64,000 bases of DNA from Ignavibacteriales bacterium (lineage in GTDB: Bacteria > Bacteroidota > Ignavibacteria > Tepidaquicellales > Tepidaquicellaceae): positions 248,001 to 312,000 of the forward strand of contig JACKAC010000001.1 in assembly GCA_020635255.1 (NCBI GenBank), read 5' to 3'. Both the position numbers and the translations under genes were made by a program. How positions within the stretch are numbered: the first letter of the stretch is position 1; every line of letters begins with the position of its first letter. Shown here one piece after another: positions 1 through 8,876 of this stretch. The notes below the pieces were generated by a model. That model had not been told where the DNA came from, did not search any database, and worked only from the letters and a program-made list of their open reading frames with translations.

Positions 1-73
1 CGCGCGGTCTTTTCCTTCTTCGGTTGAGGTCTTTGAGTTTGTCCATCTTGATTATTTGCCCCGGCTTTTTCAT
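1..73 (-). CDS. possible 5' end of a CDS running off the left edge
   Basis: On the minus strand an ATG at 73-71 opens a frame that stays open to the window edge for 24 codons. The peptide begins MKKPGQIIKMDKLKDLN and then becomes very arginine/lysine-rich. It would be divergent to the next gene, with about 150 bp of AT-rich sequence between them. The frame is too short to identify a product. It could equally start at the second methionine (residue 10), and it may not be a gene at all. Confidence 0.35.
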   Translation of the reverse strand, partial: MKKPGQIIKMDKLKDLNRRRKRPR

Positions 74-222
74 TCACGGTATAAAAATATTTTTGTAAAT
101 GAATTTTATAAAACCGAATTTTCTCATAAATTAGTGTTCATTGAATGCAGTCTCGTTCAAAAACCTCAATATTTAGCCAGAATCGGCATTTAATAGGATT
201 TTAAAATTAGCGTTTACCGGGC

Positions 223-1779
223 ATGAAAAAGATCTCAGAAGACCTTTACAACCTTATTAAGTCTCTCTCAAAAACCGAAAAAAGCTATTTCAGAAAGCAT
301 TCCAAAACGTTCGGGTCAAGTGAGCGGTCATATATAAAGCTCTTCGATGCGGTAGATGCGCAGGTAAAAAAGGGAAAAGGATATGATGAGGAAAAGCTAA
401 AGGAGGCGCTAAAAGGTGAGAAGTTTTTGAACCAGCTCTCGGTTGCGAAAAATTTTCTTTACAATTCAATTCTAAGAAACCTCGTTCATTTCATTCTGGA
501 TGAAACCGATAATGCGCGTCTCCATGATATGGTACAGGGGATACAGGTGCTATTCGATAAATCATTATTCGATCAGAGCGAGAAACTTCTATTGCGCGCA
601 AAGAAGCTGGCCTATTCTACCGAGAATTATCATAAGCTCTACGAGCTACTTCAGTGGGAAAAGAATCATCTGCTGGAAAAGGGAGATGAAAATATGATGG
701 AAAAGATGGATAAGATATATAAAGAGGAAAAGATGGTAATAACTGTACTGAACGAATCTACCGAGCTGAGGATCATATACGGCAAGGCGGCATCACTACT
801 AATGTCAGCCGGGCACGCAAGAGAGGAACAAACGGCAGCACAGTTTAAAGAACTCCTTGATGCACCGGTAATGCAGGAACCCGATTTGCTCCATACTTTT
901 TATAATAAGACATTCTTTTATGATATTTACATCGGTTATTTCTCTTTTGTGAGGGATTTCAAAAGCTATTATGATTATATACTCGACCTGGAGAATCTCT
1001 ATGAAAGTAATCCTGCGGAGAGGAAGAGACGACACACGAACTATGTTCTAATGATACACAACCAGTTATCCGGTTGTTTGTACGTAAAAGAGTACCGTAA
1101 GTATGATGAGGTTATGAAAAAGTATAAGTCGTATGTAAAAACGCGGGGAAGGATGACGGATTATGATAGGATGCTGGATGTATTGATTCGCAAGCACCAG
1201 CTTTTGTATTATAATGCTCTGGGTAGTTATAACGAGGGAGTGAAATTTGCCAAACCATACATATTTGAAGTGGAGGAAATGAAGGATACGTATGATCCAC
1301 GGGAGCTGACATTCGCATATTATTTCACAGCATTAATATATTTCGGGGCAGGGAAATATAAGGAGGCGCTTGAGTATGCAAACAGGATAATCAATGAAGG
1401 TGAGCCGGAGCAGAGAAAGGAGCTATACCTCTCGGCAAAACTGATAAGTATTATAATGCATTACGAACTGGGAAATACCGAACATCTGGATTTTCTGATA
1501 CGGTCAACATACAGGTATCTTGTATCCAGGAAACTCGAGTATAGATTCGAGAAATTCCTACTAGATTTTTTTAAGAGGGTGTTGAACAATATTACTCAAA
1601 AGGAGCTAATGGAGCTATTCGATGAGAGTAAGTATCATATTACGAAATTTATGGATGATCCGTATGAGGTGTCCGGCGCTTTGTACTTTGATTACGTCTC
1701 ATGGCTGGAGAGTAAGCTGGAGAATAAGAACTACGGTGATATAGTTCGTAAAAAAGCAGAGAAATATATAAAGGGCTAG
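223..1779 (+). CDS. hypothetical helical-repeat (TPR-like) protein, 518 aa
   Basis: I do not recognise a named family. The protein is almost entirely predicted helix, rich in Lys, Glu, Tyr and Leu, with no signal peptide or membrane segment, so it should be cytoplasmic. The stretch around residues 365-390 (AYYFTALIYFGAGKYKEALE) has the spacing of a tetratricopeptide repeat, and aromatic/leucine periodicity elsewhere suggests a solenoid, that is, a protein-binding scaffold. The ATG at 223 is the first in frame and lacks a Shine-Dalgarno sequence. The gene meets the fucose synthase gene tail to tail, sharing a 4-bp CTAG that encodes both TAG stops, so no terminator fits between them. Confidence 0.8.
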   Translation: MKKISEDLYNLIKSLSKTEKSYFRKHSKTFGSSERSYIKLFDAVDAQVKKGKGYDEEKLKEALKGEKFLNQLSVAKNFLYNSILRNLVHFILDETDNARLHDMVQGIQVLFDKSLFDQSEKLLLRAKKLAYSTENYHKLYELLQWEKNHLLEKGDENMMEKMDKIYKEEKMVITVLNESTELRIIYGKAASLLMSAGHAREEQTAAQFKELLDAPVMQEPDLLHTFYNKTFFYDIYIGYFSFVRDFKSYYDYILDLENLYESNPAERKRRHTNYVLMIHNQLSGCLYVKEYRKYDEVMKKYKSYVKTRGRMTDYDRMLDVLIRKHQLLYYNALGSYNEGVKFAKPYIFEVEEMKDTYDPRELTFAYYFTALIYFGAGKYKEALEYANRIINEGEPEQRKELYLSAKLISIIMHYELGNTEHLDFLIRSTYRYLVSRKLEYRFEKFLLDFFKRVLNNITQKELMELFDESKYHITKFMDDPYEVSGALYFDYVSWLESKLENKNYGDIVRKKAEKYIKG

Positions 1780-2711
1780 ACTTCCACTCCAAAATCGATC
1801 TTTAATACTTCCTTTAATCCTTCCTCGAATGGTCTCGGATCGAACTCAGGCATAATTGATTTCAGGCGGGAAATGTCCGTGCGTTTTTCGTACATACCGT
1901 CGGGTTTCGTCGTGTCCCACTCTATCTCACCATCATATTCAAAAACCTTTTTAGCGATATCTATATATTCTTTTATCGAGTGATCGAAATCTGTTCCGAT
2001 ATTTACAATTTCGGGATCGTTATAGTTTTCCATGAGGTAGATACATGCGTCCGCACAATCATCCACATATAATGCTTCACGGCGTGGTTTGCCTGTACCC
2101 CAGAAGACAAGTTTATCGCCTTTGGTTTTGGCATTAATGAATTTTTGTGTCATAGCGGCGATGAAGTGAGAATTTTGCAGGTCATAATTATCGCCCGGTC
2201 CGTATAGATTTGTCGGCATGGCGGCGACAGCATTTATATTGTATTGATTGCGGTAAAGCTCGCACGCTACAATGCCCATTCCTTTCGCGACAGCATATCC
2301 TTTATTAGTTTCTTCGAGCGGTCCCATCATAAAGCGGTTCTCGTTGATCGGCTGTGGATTTTCCTTTGGGTAGATGCACGTGGATCCGGTATAGAGAAGT
2401 TTGCATTCCGGCGCGTATTCTTTTAATGCTTCAAGGACATTGAGTATCATTATTGCATTCTGATAAAGAAAATCAGCCTGCCGTGTGTTATTGGCGAGAA
2501 TCCCACCTACAAGTCCTGCCGTCATAAAAACATATTCAGGCTTTTCTTCCTTAAAGTATCGATCAACATTTTCTTTTATCAGGAGGTCTATGCCGGTTTT
2601 GCGCGAAGGTGTCTTGATATTAGTATAGCCCTTGTCTTTGAGGCGACGCACTACAGCGCCCCCAAGCATCCCCGTTCCGCCAAAAACCGTTATTTTGCTG
2701 TCTTTATTCAT
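1776..2711 (-). CDS. fcl: GDP-L-fucose synthase
   Basis: Extended short-chain dehydrogenase of 311 aa that would convert GDP-4-keto-6-deoxymannose to GDP-L-fucose (epimerase-reductase, NADPH) for surface polysaccharide. Seen: N-terminal Rossmann loop GGTGMLG, the family-typical STCIYP segment with the catalytic Ser, and the YAVAK Tyr-xxx-Lys pair about 30 residues later, followed by NLYGPGDNYD and the FWGTGKPRREALYVDD segment typical of this enzyme. The open frame continues 15 nt upstream to a TTG at 2726, but the ATG at 2711 puts the Rossmann strand at the normal position, so I chose it. No GDP-mannose dehydratase is adjacent. The next gene upstream on this strand is an aldehyde dehydrogenase only 21 bp away, so the two are probably cotranscribed. 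Confidence 0.93.
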   Translation of the reverse strand: MNKDSKITVFGGTGMLGGAVVRRLKDKGYTNIKTPSRKTGIDLLIKENVDRYFKEEKPEYVFMTAGLVGGILANNTRQADFLYQNAIMILNVLEALKEYAPECKLLYTGSTCIYPKENPQPINENRFMMGPLEETNKGYAVAKGMGIVACELYRNQYNINAVAAMPTNLYGPGDNYDLQNSHFIAAMTQKFINAKTKGDKLVFWGTGKPRREALYVDDCADACIYLMENYNDPEIVNIGTDFDHSIKEYIDIAKKVFEYDGEIEWDTTKPDGMYEKRTDISRLKSIMPEFDPRPFEEGLKEVLKIDFGVEV

Positions 2712-2732
2712 TGTACAAATTAACAATAATAT

Positions 2733-4163
2733 TTATTTACTTAAAACCAAAATCCTTCTCTCAGTCATTTCTTCGATGGCGTATTTTATGCCTTCGCGGG
2801 CATTACCGGAATCCTTGGAACCTCCGTACGGCATAGAATCCATTCGATATGTAGGGACGTCGTTTATGACGACACCGCCCACCTCGATATTATCATATGC
2901 GTATAAAGCATTATGGAGATCATTGGTAAATGCTCCTGCCTGCAGTCCGTATTCCGAATCACCTACCATTTTTACGGCTTCTTTGAAATCGCTGAATCCT
3001 GTTAACGTGAGGAGGGGAGCAAATACCTCGTCCGCATTTATTTTTAGATCAGGTGATGCTTTTTCCACGATAGTAGGCTCGAAAACTGCTCCGTTTCGAT
3101 TGCCTCCGGCGGAAATATTTGCGCCCGAATCTTTGGCTTCGTTTACCCATTCCTGTATGCGTTCGGCTTCTTTTTGCTCTATCATAGGACCGGAGAGGGT
3201 ATTTTCATCGAATGGATCGCCGAATTTTATCTTTGCCGTTTCTTCCAATAATTTAGAGCGGAAGCTGTCCATTATGTCATTATGGACAAAAACCCGCTGT
3301 ACGGAGATACAGCTTTGTCCAGCCTGACCGAATGCGCCGGTGATTATTTTCGCGACGGCGGTAGGGATATCAGCATCCTTATCCACGATAACTCCGGCGT
3401 TACCGCCGAGTTCGAGTGATACTTTTTGTTTCACGGCTTTTTTCCGTATACCCCAGCCGACAGATGAGCTTCCCGTGAAGCTGATAAGTTTAACACGGCT
3501 GTCATCCAGAAATTCGTTTATTTCACCACCCGATGCCGTGACGACATTTACCGGGCAGTAATCCAGTCCGAGCTCAGCGGAGGCTTCTTTTATTATTTTG
3601 ACCAGCTCTATACCGCATGTCATAGATGTCGATGCGGGTTTTAACAGGATGGTATTGCCCGATGCGAGGGCAGGCGAGAGTTTGTGCGCAACGAGGTTGA
3701 TGGGAAAATTCCACGGCGTGATGGCGAGTATAACACCGAGCGGGAATCTCTTAACGATGCCCATTTTTCCTTCGGAGCCTTTTAGCAGGTCGAGATCCAA
3801 TACCTCACCCTCTATGCGTTTAGATTCTTCGGAACCGAGTTTAAAGGTTAGGATAGCACGGTCGATCTCGATACGTGAGAACCTTATGGGTTTACCCGTT
3901 TCAAGCGTTATCAGCATAGCGAGGTCTTCTCTGCGTTCGGAGATCTTTTTAGAGATACCCTCCAGCAAGGAAGCCTTTATATATGTAGGTGTATCCCTGT
4001 AGCGCGGGAAAATCCCCGTAAGGTAGTCCAGCGCGCGGTTTATGTCCTGCTTAGAGCTTTTATAAACTTTTCGTACGACCTGGTTTGTATAGGGATTGAT
4101 TATATCTTTTGTTTCGGGAGAGGAAACTAATTCATTTCCTATTATAAACTTTTCTGCATCCAT
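2733..4163 (-). CDS. NAD(P)-dependent aldehyde dehydrogenase
   Basis: 476-aa member of the ALDH superfamily, oxidising an aldehyde to its acid in the cytoplasm. All catalytic landmarks are visible: PWNFP with the oxyanion Asn152, the nucleotide-binding FTGSSSVG, the general base Glu251 in LELGGN, and the nucleophile Cys285 in GQAGQSC. The C-terminal half is complete, ending in the PYGGSKDSGNAREG segment. The sequence resembles lactaldehyde/glycolaldehyde/succinate-semialdehyde-type enzymes, but the substrate cannot be assigned from motifs. Lactaldehyde would be attractive next to a fucose gene, yet fucose synthase is biosynthetic, so I do not press this. It sits 21 bp upstream of fcl on the same strand. 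Confidence 0.93.
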   Translation of the reverse strand: MDAEKFIIGNELVSSPETKDIINPYTNQVVRKVYKSSKQDINRALDYLTGIFPRYRDTPTYIKASLLEGISKKISERREDLAMLITLETGKPIRFSRIEIDRAILTFKLGSEESKRIEGEVLDLDLLKGSEGKMGIVKRFPLGVILAITPWNFPINLVAHKLSPALASGNTILLKPASTSMTCGIELVKIIKEASAELGLDYCPVNVVTASGGEINEFLDDSRVKLISFTGSSSVGWGIRKKAVKQKVSLELGGNAGVIVDKDADIPTAVAKIITGAFGQAGQSCISVQRVFVHNDIMDSFRSKLLEETAKIKFGDPFDENTLSGPMIEQKEAERIQEWVNEAKDSGANISAGGNRNGAVFEPTIVEKASPDLKINADEVFAPLLTLTGFSDFKEAVKMVGDSEYGLQAGAFTNDLHNALYAYDNIEVGGVVINDVPTYRMDSMPYGGSKDSGNAREGIKYAIEEMTERRILVLSK

Positions 4164-4266
4164 TATTCACTGGTTTATTTGTAGAAACACATGTGCTATG
4201 GATTAAATTAGAAACTAATATGTCAAATTGAAATTCAAAAAGTCCGGGAGTGAGGGGTATAAAATA

Positions 4267-4292
4267 ATAACGCAACCCTGGGGTTGCGTTAT
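4267..4292 (-). terminator. hairpin downstream of the H1-like gene
   Basis: A perfect 12-bp stem (ATAACGCAACCC with its complement GGGTTGCGTTAT) around a 2-nt centre. On the minus strand it is followed by a moderately U-rich tract. It lies 30 bp past the stop of the histone-like gene and also shields the aldehyde dehydrogenase gene beyond it. Confidence 0.6.
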
Positions 4293-4322
4293 CAAATATA
4301 AAACCATAAAGCTTAAGCTGCC

Positions 4323-4481
4323 TTATTTCTTCTTTGCAGCTTTTTTCTTAGGAGCAGCTTTCTTTTTAGGAGCTGCTTTCTTCTTTGCAGCTTTCTTTTT
4401 AGGAGCAGCTTTCTTCTTTGGTGCTGCTTTCTTTTTAGGAGCTGCTTTTTTCTTAGCTGCTTTCTTTGTTGCTTTAGCCAT
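4323..4481 (-). CDS. histone H1-like Lys/Ala/Pro-rich DNA-binding protein, 52 aa
   Basis: A short frame on the minus strand encodes MAKATKKAAKKK followed by repeated AAPKKK and AAKKK blocks to the stop: only Met, Ala, Lys, Thr and Pro occur, with about half the residues lysine. This composition is that of bacterial histone H1-like proteins (Chlamydia Hc1/Hc2 tails, AlgP/AlgR3 C-termini) that bind DNA without sequence specificity and compact the nucleoid. The coding reality is supported by a clean Shine-Dalgarno (AAAGGAAG about 4 nt before ATG), synonymous codon variation among the repeats (AAA/AAG, GCT/GCA), and a dedicated hairpin downstream. The reverse strand also stays open only because it is the complement of this repeat. 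Confidence 0.85.
   Translation of the reverse strand: MAKATKKAAKKKAAPKKKAAPKKKAAPKKKAAKKKAAPKKKAAPKKKAAKKK
4335..4467 (-). repeat. coding tandem repeats of an 18-bp unit (AAPKKK)
   Basis: Inside the H1-like gene, units encoding AAPKKK recur five times, interrupted by AAKKK units. The copies differ at third codon positions, so the array is maintained at protein level or is not very recent. Such arrays change copy number easily by slippage, and the length of the protein may vary between strains. Confidence 0.7.
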
Positions 4482-4702
4482 TGTCTTCCTTTTAATGGTT
4501 TAACTAAAATAATACCAGCAAAATTAATTCATTTATTGCATTAAATCAACATCTAGTTTTATGTATAAAGTATTTGTTAAATTTTTGTTTTTAGTTCAGT
4601 CTCCAGATGAAAAAATCTGAGTAAGAAGATGAGAAATTCTATGACTAAAACCGTGAGATATATGACTTGTATATTTTTAATAATAGCGGTACTTTGAAGG
4701 CT

Positions 4703-5098
4703 ATGGTTACATTATTAATAATAGTTCTCGTATTAGTCTGTGTAGTGCTTATGGGTGTAGTACTGATGCAGGCTTCAAAAGGCGGAGGATTGGCAGGACT
4801 GGCAGGAGCCGGATCCAGCATGACCACAATGTTTGGTGCCCGAAGGACCTCCGATTTCTTACAAAGATTTACGATCATCCTGGCAACAATATTTCTGCTC
4901 GGAAGCTTATTGCTAAACATCTATATCAGTAATTCCTCATCAGGTGTAGAGGAAAGTATCATTCAGCAAAAAGCCGGACAAAATCAGGTACCTCCGGGAC
5001 CACAATCAACACCTCCCCAAAACCAGGTGCCTCCGACAAACCAGCAGCAACAGCAGAATCCACAGGATCAAAGCAATCCTGAGAATAACCAGAAATAG
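4703..5098 (+). CDS. secG: preprotein translocase subunit SecG
   Basis: 131-aa inner-membrane protein, the small accessory subunit of the SecYEG channel. Seen: a first membrane helix VTLLIIVLVLVCVVLMGVVL directly followed by MQASKGGGLAG and GAGSSMTTMFGARR, the classical SecG cytoplasmic loop, then a second helix FTIILATIFLLGSLLLN. The remainder is a Gln/Pro/Asn-rich tail common in this phylum. The frame is open 36 nt further upstream to a TTG, but the ATG at 4703 has an AAGG just before it and starts right at the helix. A strong terminator follows. Confidence 0.93.
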   Translation: MVTLLIIVLVLVCVVLMGVVLMQASKGGGLAGLAGAGSSMTTMFGARRTSDFLQRFTIILATIFLLGSLLLNIYISNSSSGVEESIIQQKAGQNQVPPGPQSTPPQNQVPPTNQQQQQNPQDQSNPENNQK

Positions 5099-5120
5099 GT
5101 TATCCATAAATAGTAATTTT

Positions 5121-5152
5121 AAAAGCATTCCAATTTTTGGAATGCTTTTTTA
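5121..5152 (+). terminator. intrinsic terminator of secG
   Basis: A 13-bp stem (AAAAGCATTCCAA and its complement) with a 3-nt loop ends in a run of T. It lies 23 bp after the secG stop and immediately before the next gene start, which argues that the following gene starts at 5164 and not at the TTG inside this hairpin. Confidence 0.9.
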
Positions 5153-5163
5153 TTTTCATTCGG

Positions 5164-5727
5164 ATGAAAGTCTTAAAGATAATATTGGCTGTAGTTATTA
5201 TTGGCATATCCGGCAAAGCATTCCCGCAGAATTCATTCCCCAAGCTCGAGCTCATCAACGCGCAGTATGATTCATTAAAAAGCGACACTGTTTCACCTCC
5301 GAAGAAGAAGCAGCCGAAGTCATTTAAAATGAAAAAGAATCCATGGGTTGCGGTGGGATTATCCGCGCTCGTTCCGGGAGCCGGTCAGCTGTATAATACA
5401 TCATACTGGAAAATACCGATAATCCTCGGAGTTGGCGGATACCTGGGTTATGAGATATACAGATACAATGACAAGTATAATCAATACGAAGATCTATATG
5501 TTCAATCTCAGGCAAGCGATCCAAATGGTAACTCTACATATAAGGAACAAAGAGATGATTTCAAAGATAAGCGAGATGAGTTTATAATCTACTTTGCCTT
5601 ATTTTATGTAATTAATATGGTGGACGCATATGTAGATGCTCACTTGTATGATTTCGACGTGAGTGAGGATATAAAGGTACAGATGCTAAAGGGGAGTAAA
5701 CTACTTAATGTGAACTTCAACTTCTAA
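5164..5727 (+). CDS. DUF5683-like membrane protein, 187 aa
   Basis: A signal peptide (MKVLKIILAVVIIGISGKAFPQ) is followed by a Lys/Pro linker and a hydrophobic domain beginning NPWVAVGLSALVPGAGQLYN. That GLSALVPGAGQLYN pattern, the following short hydrophobic hairpins and the charged NDKYNQYEDLY loop are typical of DUF5683, a family of small proteins common in Bacteroidota with no established role. I chose the ATG at 5164 because the upstream extension begins inside the secG terminator. It has its own transcription unit, ending in a bidirectional terminator shared with the M16 peptidase gene. Confidence 0.82.
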   Translation: MKVLKIILAVVIIGISGKAFPQNSFPKLELINAQYDSLKSDTVSPPKKKQPKSFKMKKNPWVAVGLSALVPGAGQLYNTSYWKIPIILGVGGYLGYEIYRYNDKYNQYEDLYVQSQASDPNGNSTYKEQRDDFKDKRDEFIIYFALFYVINMVDAYVDAHLYDFDVSEDIKVQMLKGSKLLNVNFNF

Positions 5728-5729
5728 AC

Positions 5730-5759
5730 AAAAAAGCCCCTGCAAAGAGGGGCTTTTTT
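5730..5759. terminator. bidirectional terminator between convergent genes
   Basis: A 12-bp perfect inverted repeat AAAAAAGCCCCT / AGGGGCTTTTTT with a 6-nt loop gives a U-tract on both strands. It serves the DUF5683-like gene on the plus strand and the M16 peptidase gene on the minus strand. Confidence 0.92.
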
Positions 5760-5772
5760 CGTTATATGAGTT

Positions 5773-8694
5773 TTAATATCCGAATATATCTTCCAGTGTA
5801 AGGAACTCCACATCACCATATTTTTTCAGCGTTTCGATATCCAGTTTATCTTTGGCTCCGAGTACCAGTATGGTATAATCGCTATTTGCGATATAGCTGT
5901 CATGGAAATTTTTCAGATCGCTCATGGTCATATTTTTCACCTGGGAATAAACGTCCTTGCGAATGTCATAATCCAGTCCGAGTTTCTGTGCCGCCTGGTA
6001 ATTAAATAAAATATCGGCTTTGGTAATACGCTCTGTTTGTATCTGGTTTAGTATTCCGCTCTTAGATGCATTAAAGGAATTCTCCGCAAGAGGCATATCT
6101 TTGATGAGTTCTGTCATGCCTGCCATTGCTTCGGGAAGCTTGTCCGCCTGTGTACCGATGTAAGAGTAAAAGTATTTAGAGTCTTCCAGATTACGCGGTG
6201 ACGTAAGGAAAGCAAAGGCTGAGTATGCGAGCGCTTTTGATTCCCTGATCTCGGTAAATGTAAGCGTACCGAAGTAATTATTGAAAAGCTCATTGGCCGC
6301 TTCGATATTTTTGTCATATTTACCTTTCTTTGACATCATTACTATCTCAGCCTGCACCATGTCATAATTTACCACATAAACTTTGCGGCGGCTGGTCGGC
6401 TGTTCGGTGAATTTTGTCTCCGGCGGGTATTCTTTAAATTCCGAAGGCACTTTATGGTTCTCATTTAATATGTTCTTTACCTGTGCCTCACTTTCCGGGC
6501 CGTAGTAGAATATCTTATGTTTGTATGATAACAGATCTTTTATCTTATTAGTAAGTTCAGACGGTTTTAAAGCATTTAATTCATCTGCTGAGAGGATGTT
6601 CGTAGCGGGAGATTTTTTCCCGTATCTGCCGTAGCTGAACATTGCATTTCTGATAGAATTTTTCGAAAGCTTATTATCGTCTCTGGCTTTGAAAATATCC
6701 TGGATCATATTATCCAGGGCTTCTTTATTCGGTTTTGCATTTGCCAGCAGATCCTCGAATAAAGTCAATGCCGGAACGAAATTCTCATTCAAACCGCTGA
6801 GGCTCACGTACACCTGGTCAGTCGAGCTGAATACGCTGTATGAACAGCCGAGTTTAAAGAATTCCTGCTGAATTTCCGCAGGAGTATATTTGTCGGTACC
6901 TAGGAGCTCAAGATATGCGATCGCGACACCAAGTGACTTATCATTGTTGGTTCCCATATCGAGAATGTAGTATAGATTGAACAGATTGTTCTCGGTGTTT
7001 TTTAAGTAATAAACAGGAACGTCATTATCCACGTTAAATCTGCCGATGTCGTCTTTGTAGTCGAGAAATACGGGCTCGATATTTGCGGGTACATTTTGCT
7101 CGAAAGCTTCAACAAAAGGAGATTTTTCATCACGGTTGAGATTAATGGGTGTGATCTTTGGTTTATCCACCTGCTGTTTGTCAGGGTCTTCACCGGTCTT
7201 TTTATATACAGCAATATAATTATCACCAAATTTCTCATTCGCGAAATCAACCAGTTGTTGCTTTGTAATTTTCGATAGCCTGTTTAAAGTATTTACATAG
7301 TCTTCCCACTCCACGCCATTTTTGAATGCATCTACGAGTGCGTATCCTCTGTTCCTGTTGCTTTCATAACCCTGTGTCTGATCGAGTTTGAGGTTGTTTA
7401 TTACCGCATCCAGCATCCAGTCCGGGAAGTCACCTTTTTTGATAAGGTCTACCTGTGACAGGATCTTGTCTTTTACGTCTTCGAGGGATTGACCTTCTCT
7501 TGGTGTTCCGGAAAGCTCGAATACACAGTAGTCTTTGAAATCCGAAACGCTCGATCCCGCAGAGAGTACCTTTTGCCCCTGTACGAGATTTAGATCTATA
7601 AGTCCGGCACTGCTATTGCTGAGTATCATATCTATCAGCGTGATATAATCGAAATCTGAGCTGTTCCTTCCACCGAACCTGTACCCCATGAATACCGTTT
7701 CAGCGTTGGGTCCGTAAACAGTGTACTCCCTGTGCTGGGTGATCGGATCTTCGACCGGTGGTGTGTAAACCGGAATATCTTTTGGCTGCATGTAGGAGAA
7801 TTTTTCATCGACAATGCGGATCGCTTCGTCAGGATCAAAATCTCCCGCCAATACTATACCCATGTTGTTTGGTACATAGTAGGTATCGTAATATTCCAGC
7901 ACTTTCTTGATAGACGGATTTTTTAAGTGGTCGATTGTACCAATTGTCGTTTGCGTGCCGTATTGGTGCTTTTTGAAGAGCTCTTCATACATCTTGTCAT
8001 ATGCTTTGTTGTAATCATTGTCCAGGCTTCTGTTCTTTTCTTCGTAAACTGCCTCAAGCTCCGTATGGAATAGTCTCATTACAGGCTCGCGGAAGCGTTC
8101 AGCTTCCATAGTGATGAAGTTATCCAGCTGGTTAGAGGGGACGTTATTCACGTAAACGGTCTCTTCCATCCATGTCCAGGCATTGGTGCCGGTAGCGCCT
8201 ATGAATTCGCACATTTTATCGTATTCATTCGCAATCGCATAGCTCGATGCCAGCAATGAGACGCTGTCTATTTTATTATATATCATTTCCCTTTCACCGG
8301 GGTCTGTTGTGCTTCTATATTGTTCGTATAAGTCTATTATTTCGTCAACCAAAGGTTTCTCCACGGAAAAATCCCTTGTACCGATCCGGCTTGTACCTTT
8401 GAATAGCATATGTTCTAGGTAGTGAGCGAGCCCGGTTGCATCGGCAGGATCATTCTTACTGCCGGCTTTTACGGGGATATAGGTTTGTATGCGTGGTTCG
8501 TCTTTATATACTGTCATCATCACGGTCAGCCCGTTGCCGAGAGTGTATATCCTCGCATTTAGAGGGTCACCATCGACGACTTTGTAAGTGTATTTTCCCT
8601 CGGTAACGATTCTTGTTTGTCCGTTAACAATTACGGGAATAGTAAGTATTAGAAGCAGAATTAAACTTCTGTAAAAATTCCTTAGGTAATTCAT
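5773..8694 (-). CDS. M16 family (pitrilysin/insulinase-type) zinc metallopeptidase, 973 aa
   Basis: Large exported peptidase. A signal peptide (residues 1-25, cleaved near VNG-Q) precedes two tandem M16 halves. The first half holds the inverted zinc motif HYLEH (His91, Glu94, His95) in LAHYLEHMLFKGT, and the distal Glu ligand is probably Glu219 in ELEAVYEE. A helical insertion of about 45 residues separates these, as in other long bacterial members. The second half (from about residue 520) lacks HxxEH and would be the usual inactive partner that closes the clamshell. It likely degrades peptides in the periplasm or at the surface. It is monocistronic, with a divergent lipoprotein gene upstream. 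Confidence 0.93.
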   Translation of the reverse strand: MNYLRNFYRSLILLLILTIPVIVNGQTRIVTEGKYTYKVVDGDPLNARIYTLGNGLTVMMTVYKDEPRIQTYIPVKAGSKNDPADATGLAHYLEHMLFKGTSRIGTRDFSVEKPLVDEIIDLYEQYRSTTDPGEREMIYNKIDSVSLLASSYAIANEYDKMCEFIGATGTNAWTWMEETVYVNNVPSNQLDNFITMEAERFREPVMRLFHTELEAVYEEKNRSLDNDYNKAYDKMYEELFKKHQYGTQTTIGTIDHLKNPSIKKVLEYYDTYYVPNNMGIVLAGDFDPDEAIRIVDEKFSYMQPKDIPVYTPPVEDPITQHREYTVYGPNAETVFMGYRFGGRNSSDFDYITLIDMILSNSSAGLIDLNLVQGQKVLSAGSSVSDFKDYCVFELSGTPREGQSLEDVKDKILSQVDLIKKGDFPDWMLDAVINNLKLDQTQGYESNRNRGYALVDAFKNGVEWEDYVNTLNRLSKITKQQLVDFANEKFGDNYIAVYKKTGEDPDKQQVDKPKITPINLNRDEKSPFVEAFEQNVPANIEPVFLDYKDDIGRFNVDNDVPVYYLKNTENNLFNLYYILDMGTNNDKSLGVAIAYLELLGTDKYTPAEIQQEFFKLGCSYSVFSSTDQVYVSLSGLNENFVPALTLFEDLLANAKPNKEALDNMIQDIFKARDDNKLSKNSIRNAMFSYGRYGKKSPATNILSADELNALKPSELTNKIKDLLSYKHKIFYYGPESEAQVKNILNENHKVPSEFKEYPPETKFTEQPTSRRKVYVVNYDMVQAEIVMMSKKGKYDKNIEAANELFNNYFGTLTFTEIRESKALAYSAFAFLTSPRNLEDSKYFYSYIGTQADKLPEAMAGMTELIKDMPLAENSFNASKSGILNQIQTERITKADILFNYQAAQKLGLDYDIRKDVYSQVKNMTMSDLKNFHDSYIANSDYTILVLGAKDKLDIETLKKYGDVEFLTLEDIFGY

Positions 8695-8804
8695 TTTTGT
8701 GAATTAATATTTATGATTTGAAATCTTTATACCCTTTGCAGAGGATAAAATATACATATTATTAAAACAATTTAATAGAAAAATAGGTGTGTTTTGGTCG
8801 GATT

Positions 8805-8820
8805 TTGGTTATTAAACCAA
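8805..8820. promoter_or_regulatory. operator-like dyad in divergent promoter region
   Basis: TTGGTT-ATTA-AACCAA, a perfect 6-bp inverted repeat, lies in the 182-bp gap between the divergent M16 peptidase and lipoprotein genes. A role in regulating either gene is only inferred from position. Confidence 0.3.
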
Positions 8821-8876
8821 TCCTATGTTATGGTGTCAAACAAATGTGTTAAAAAATTATAATAAAGGGAGTAAAA

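Noticed and set aside
2632..3327. Long plus-strand frame of 231 codons opposite the aldehyde dehydrogenase and fcl genes
   Set aside because: Its translation is Ser/Pro/Ala-rich without pattern, while the minus strand encodes an intact enzyme with all catalytic residues.
4335..4467. Direct repeats as a possible CRISPR array
   Set aside because: The units are 18 bp without unique spacers and lie within a protein-coding repeat.
4228..4503. Plus-strand frame of 91 codons rich in Ala and Phe (AAFFLG repeats)
   Set aside because: It is the complement of the Lys/Ala-rich H1-like gene on the minus strand, which has a Shine-Dalgarno, sensible start and terminator.
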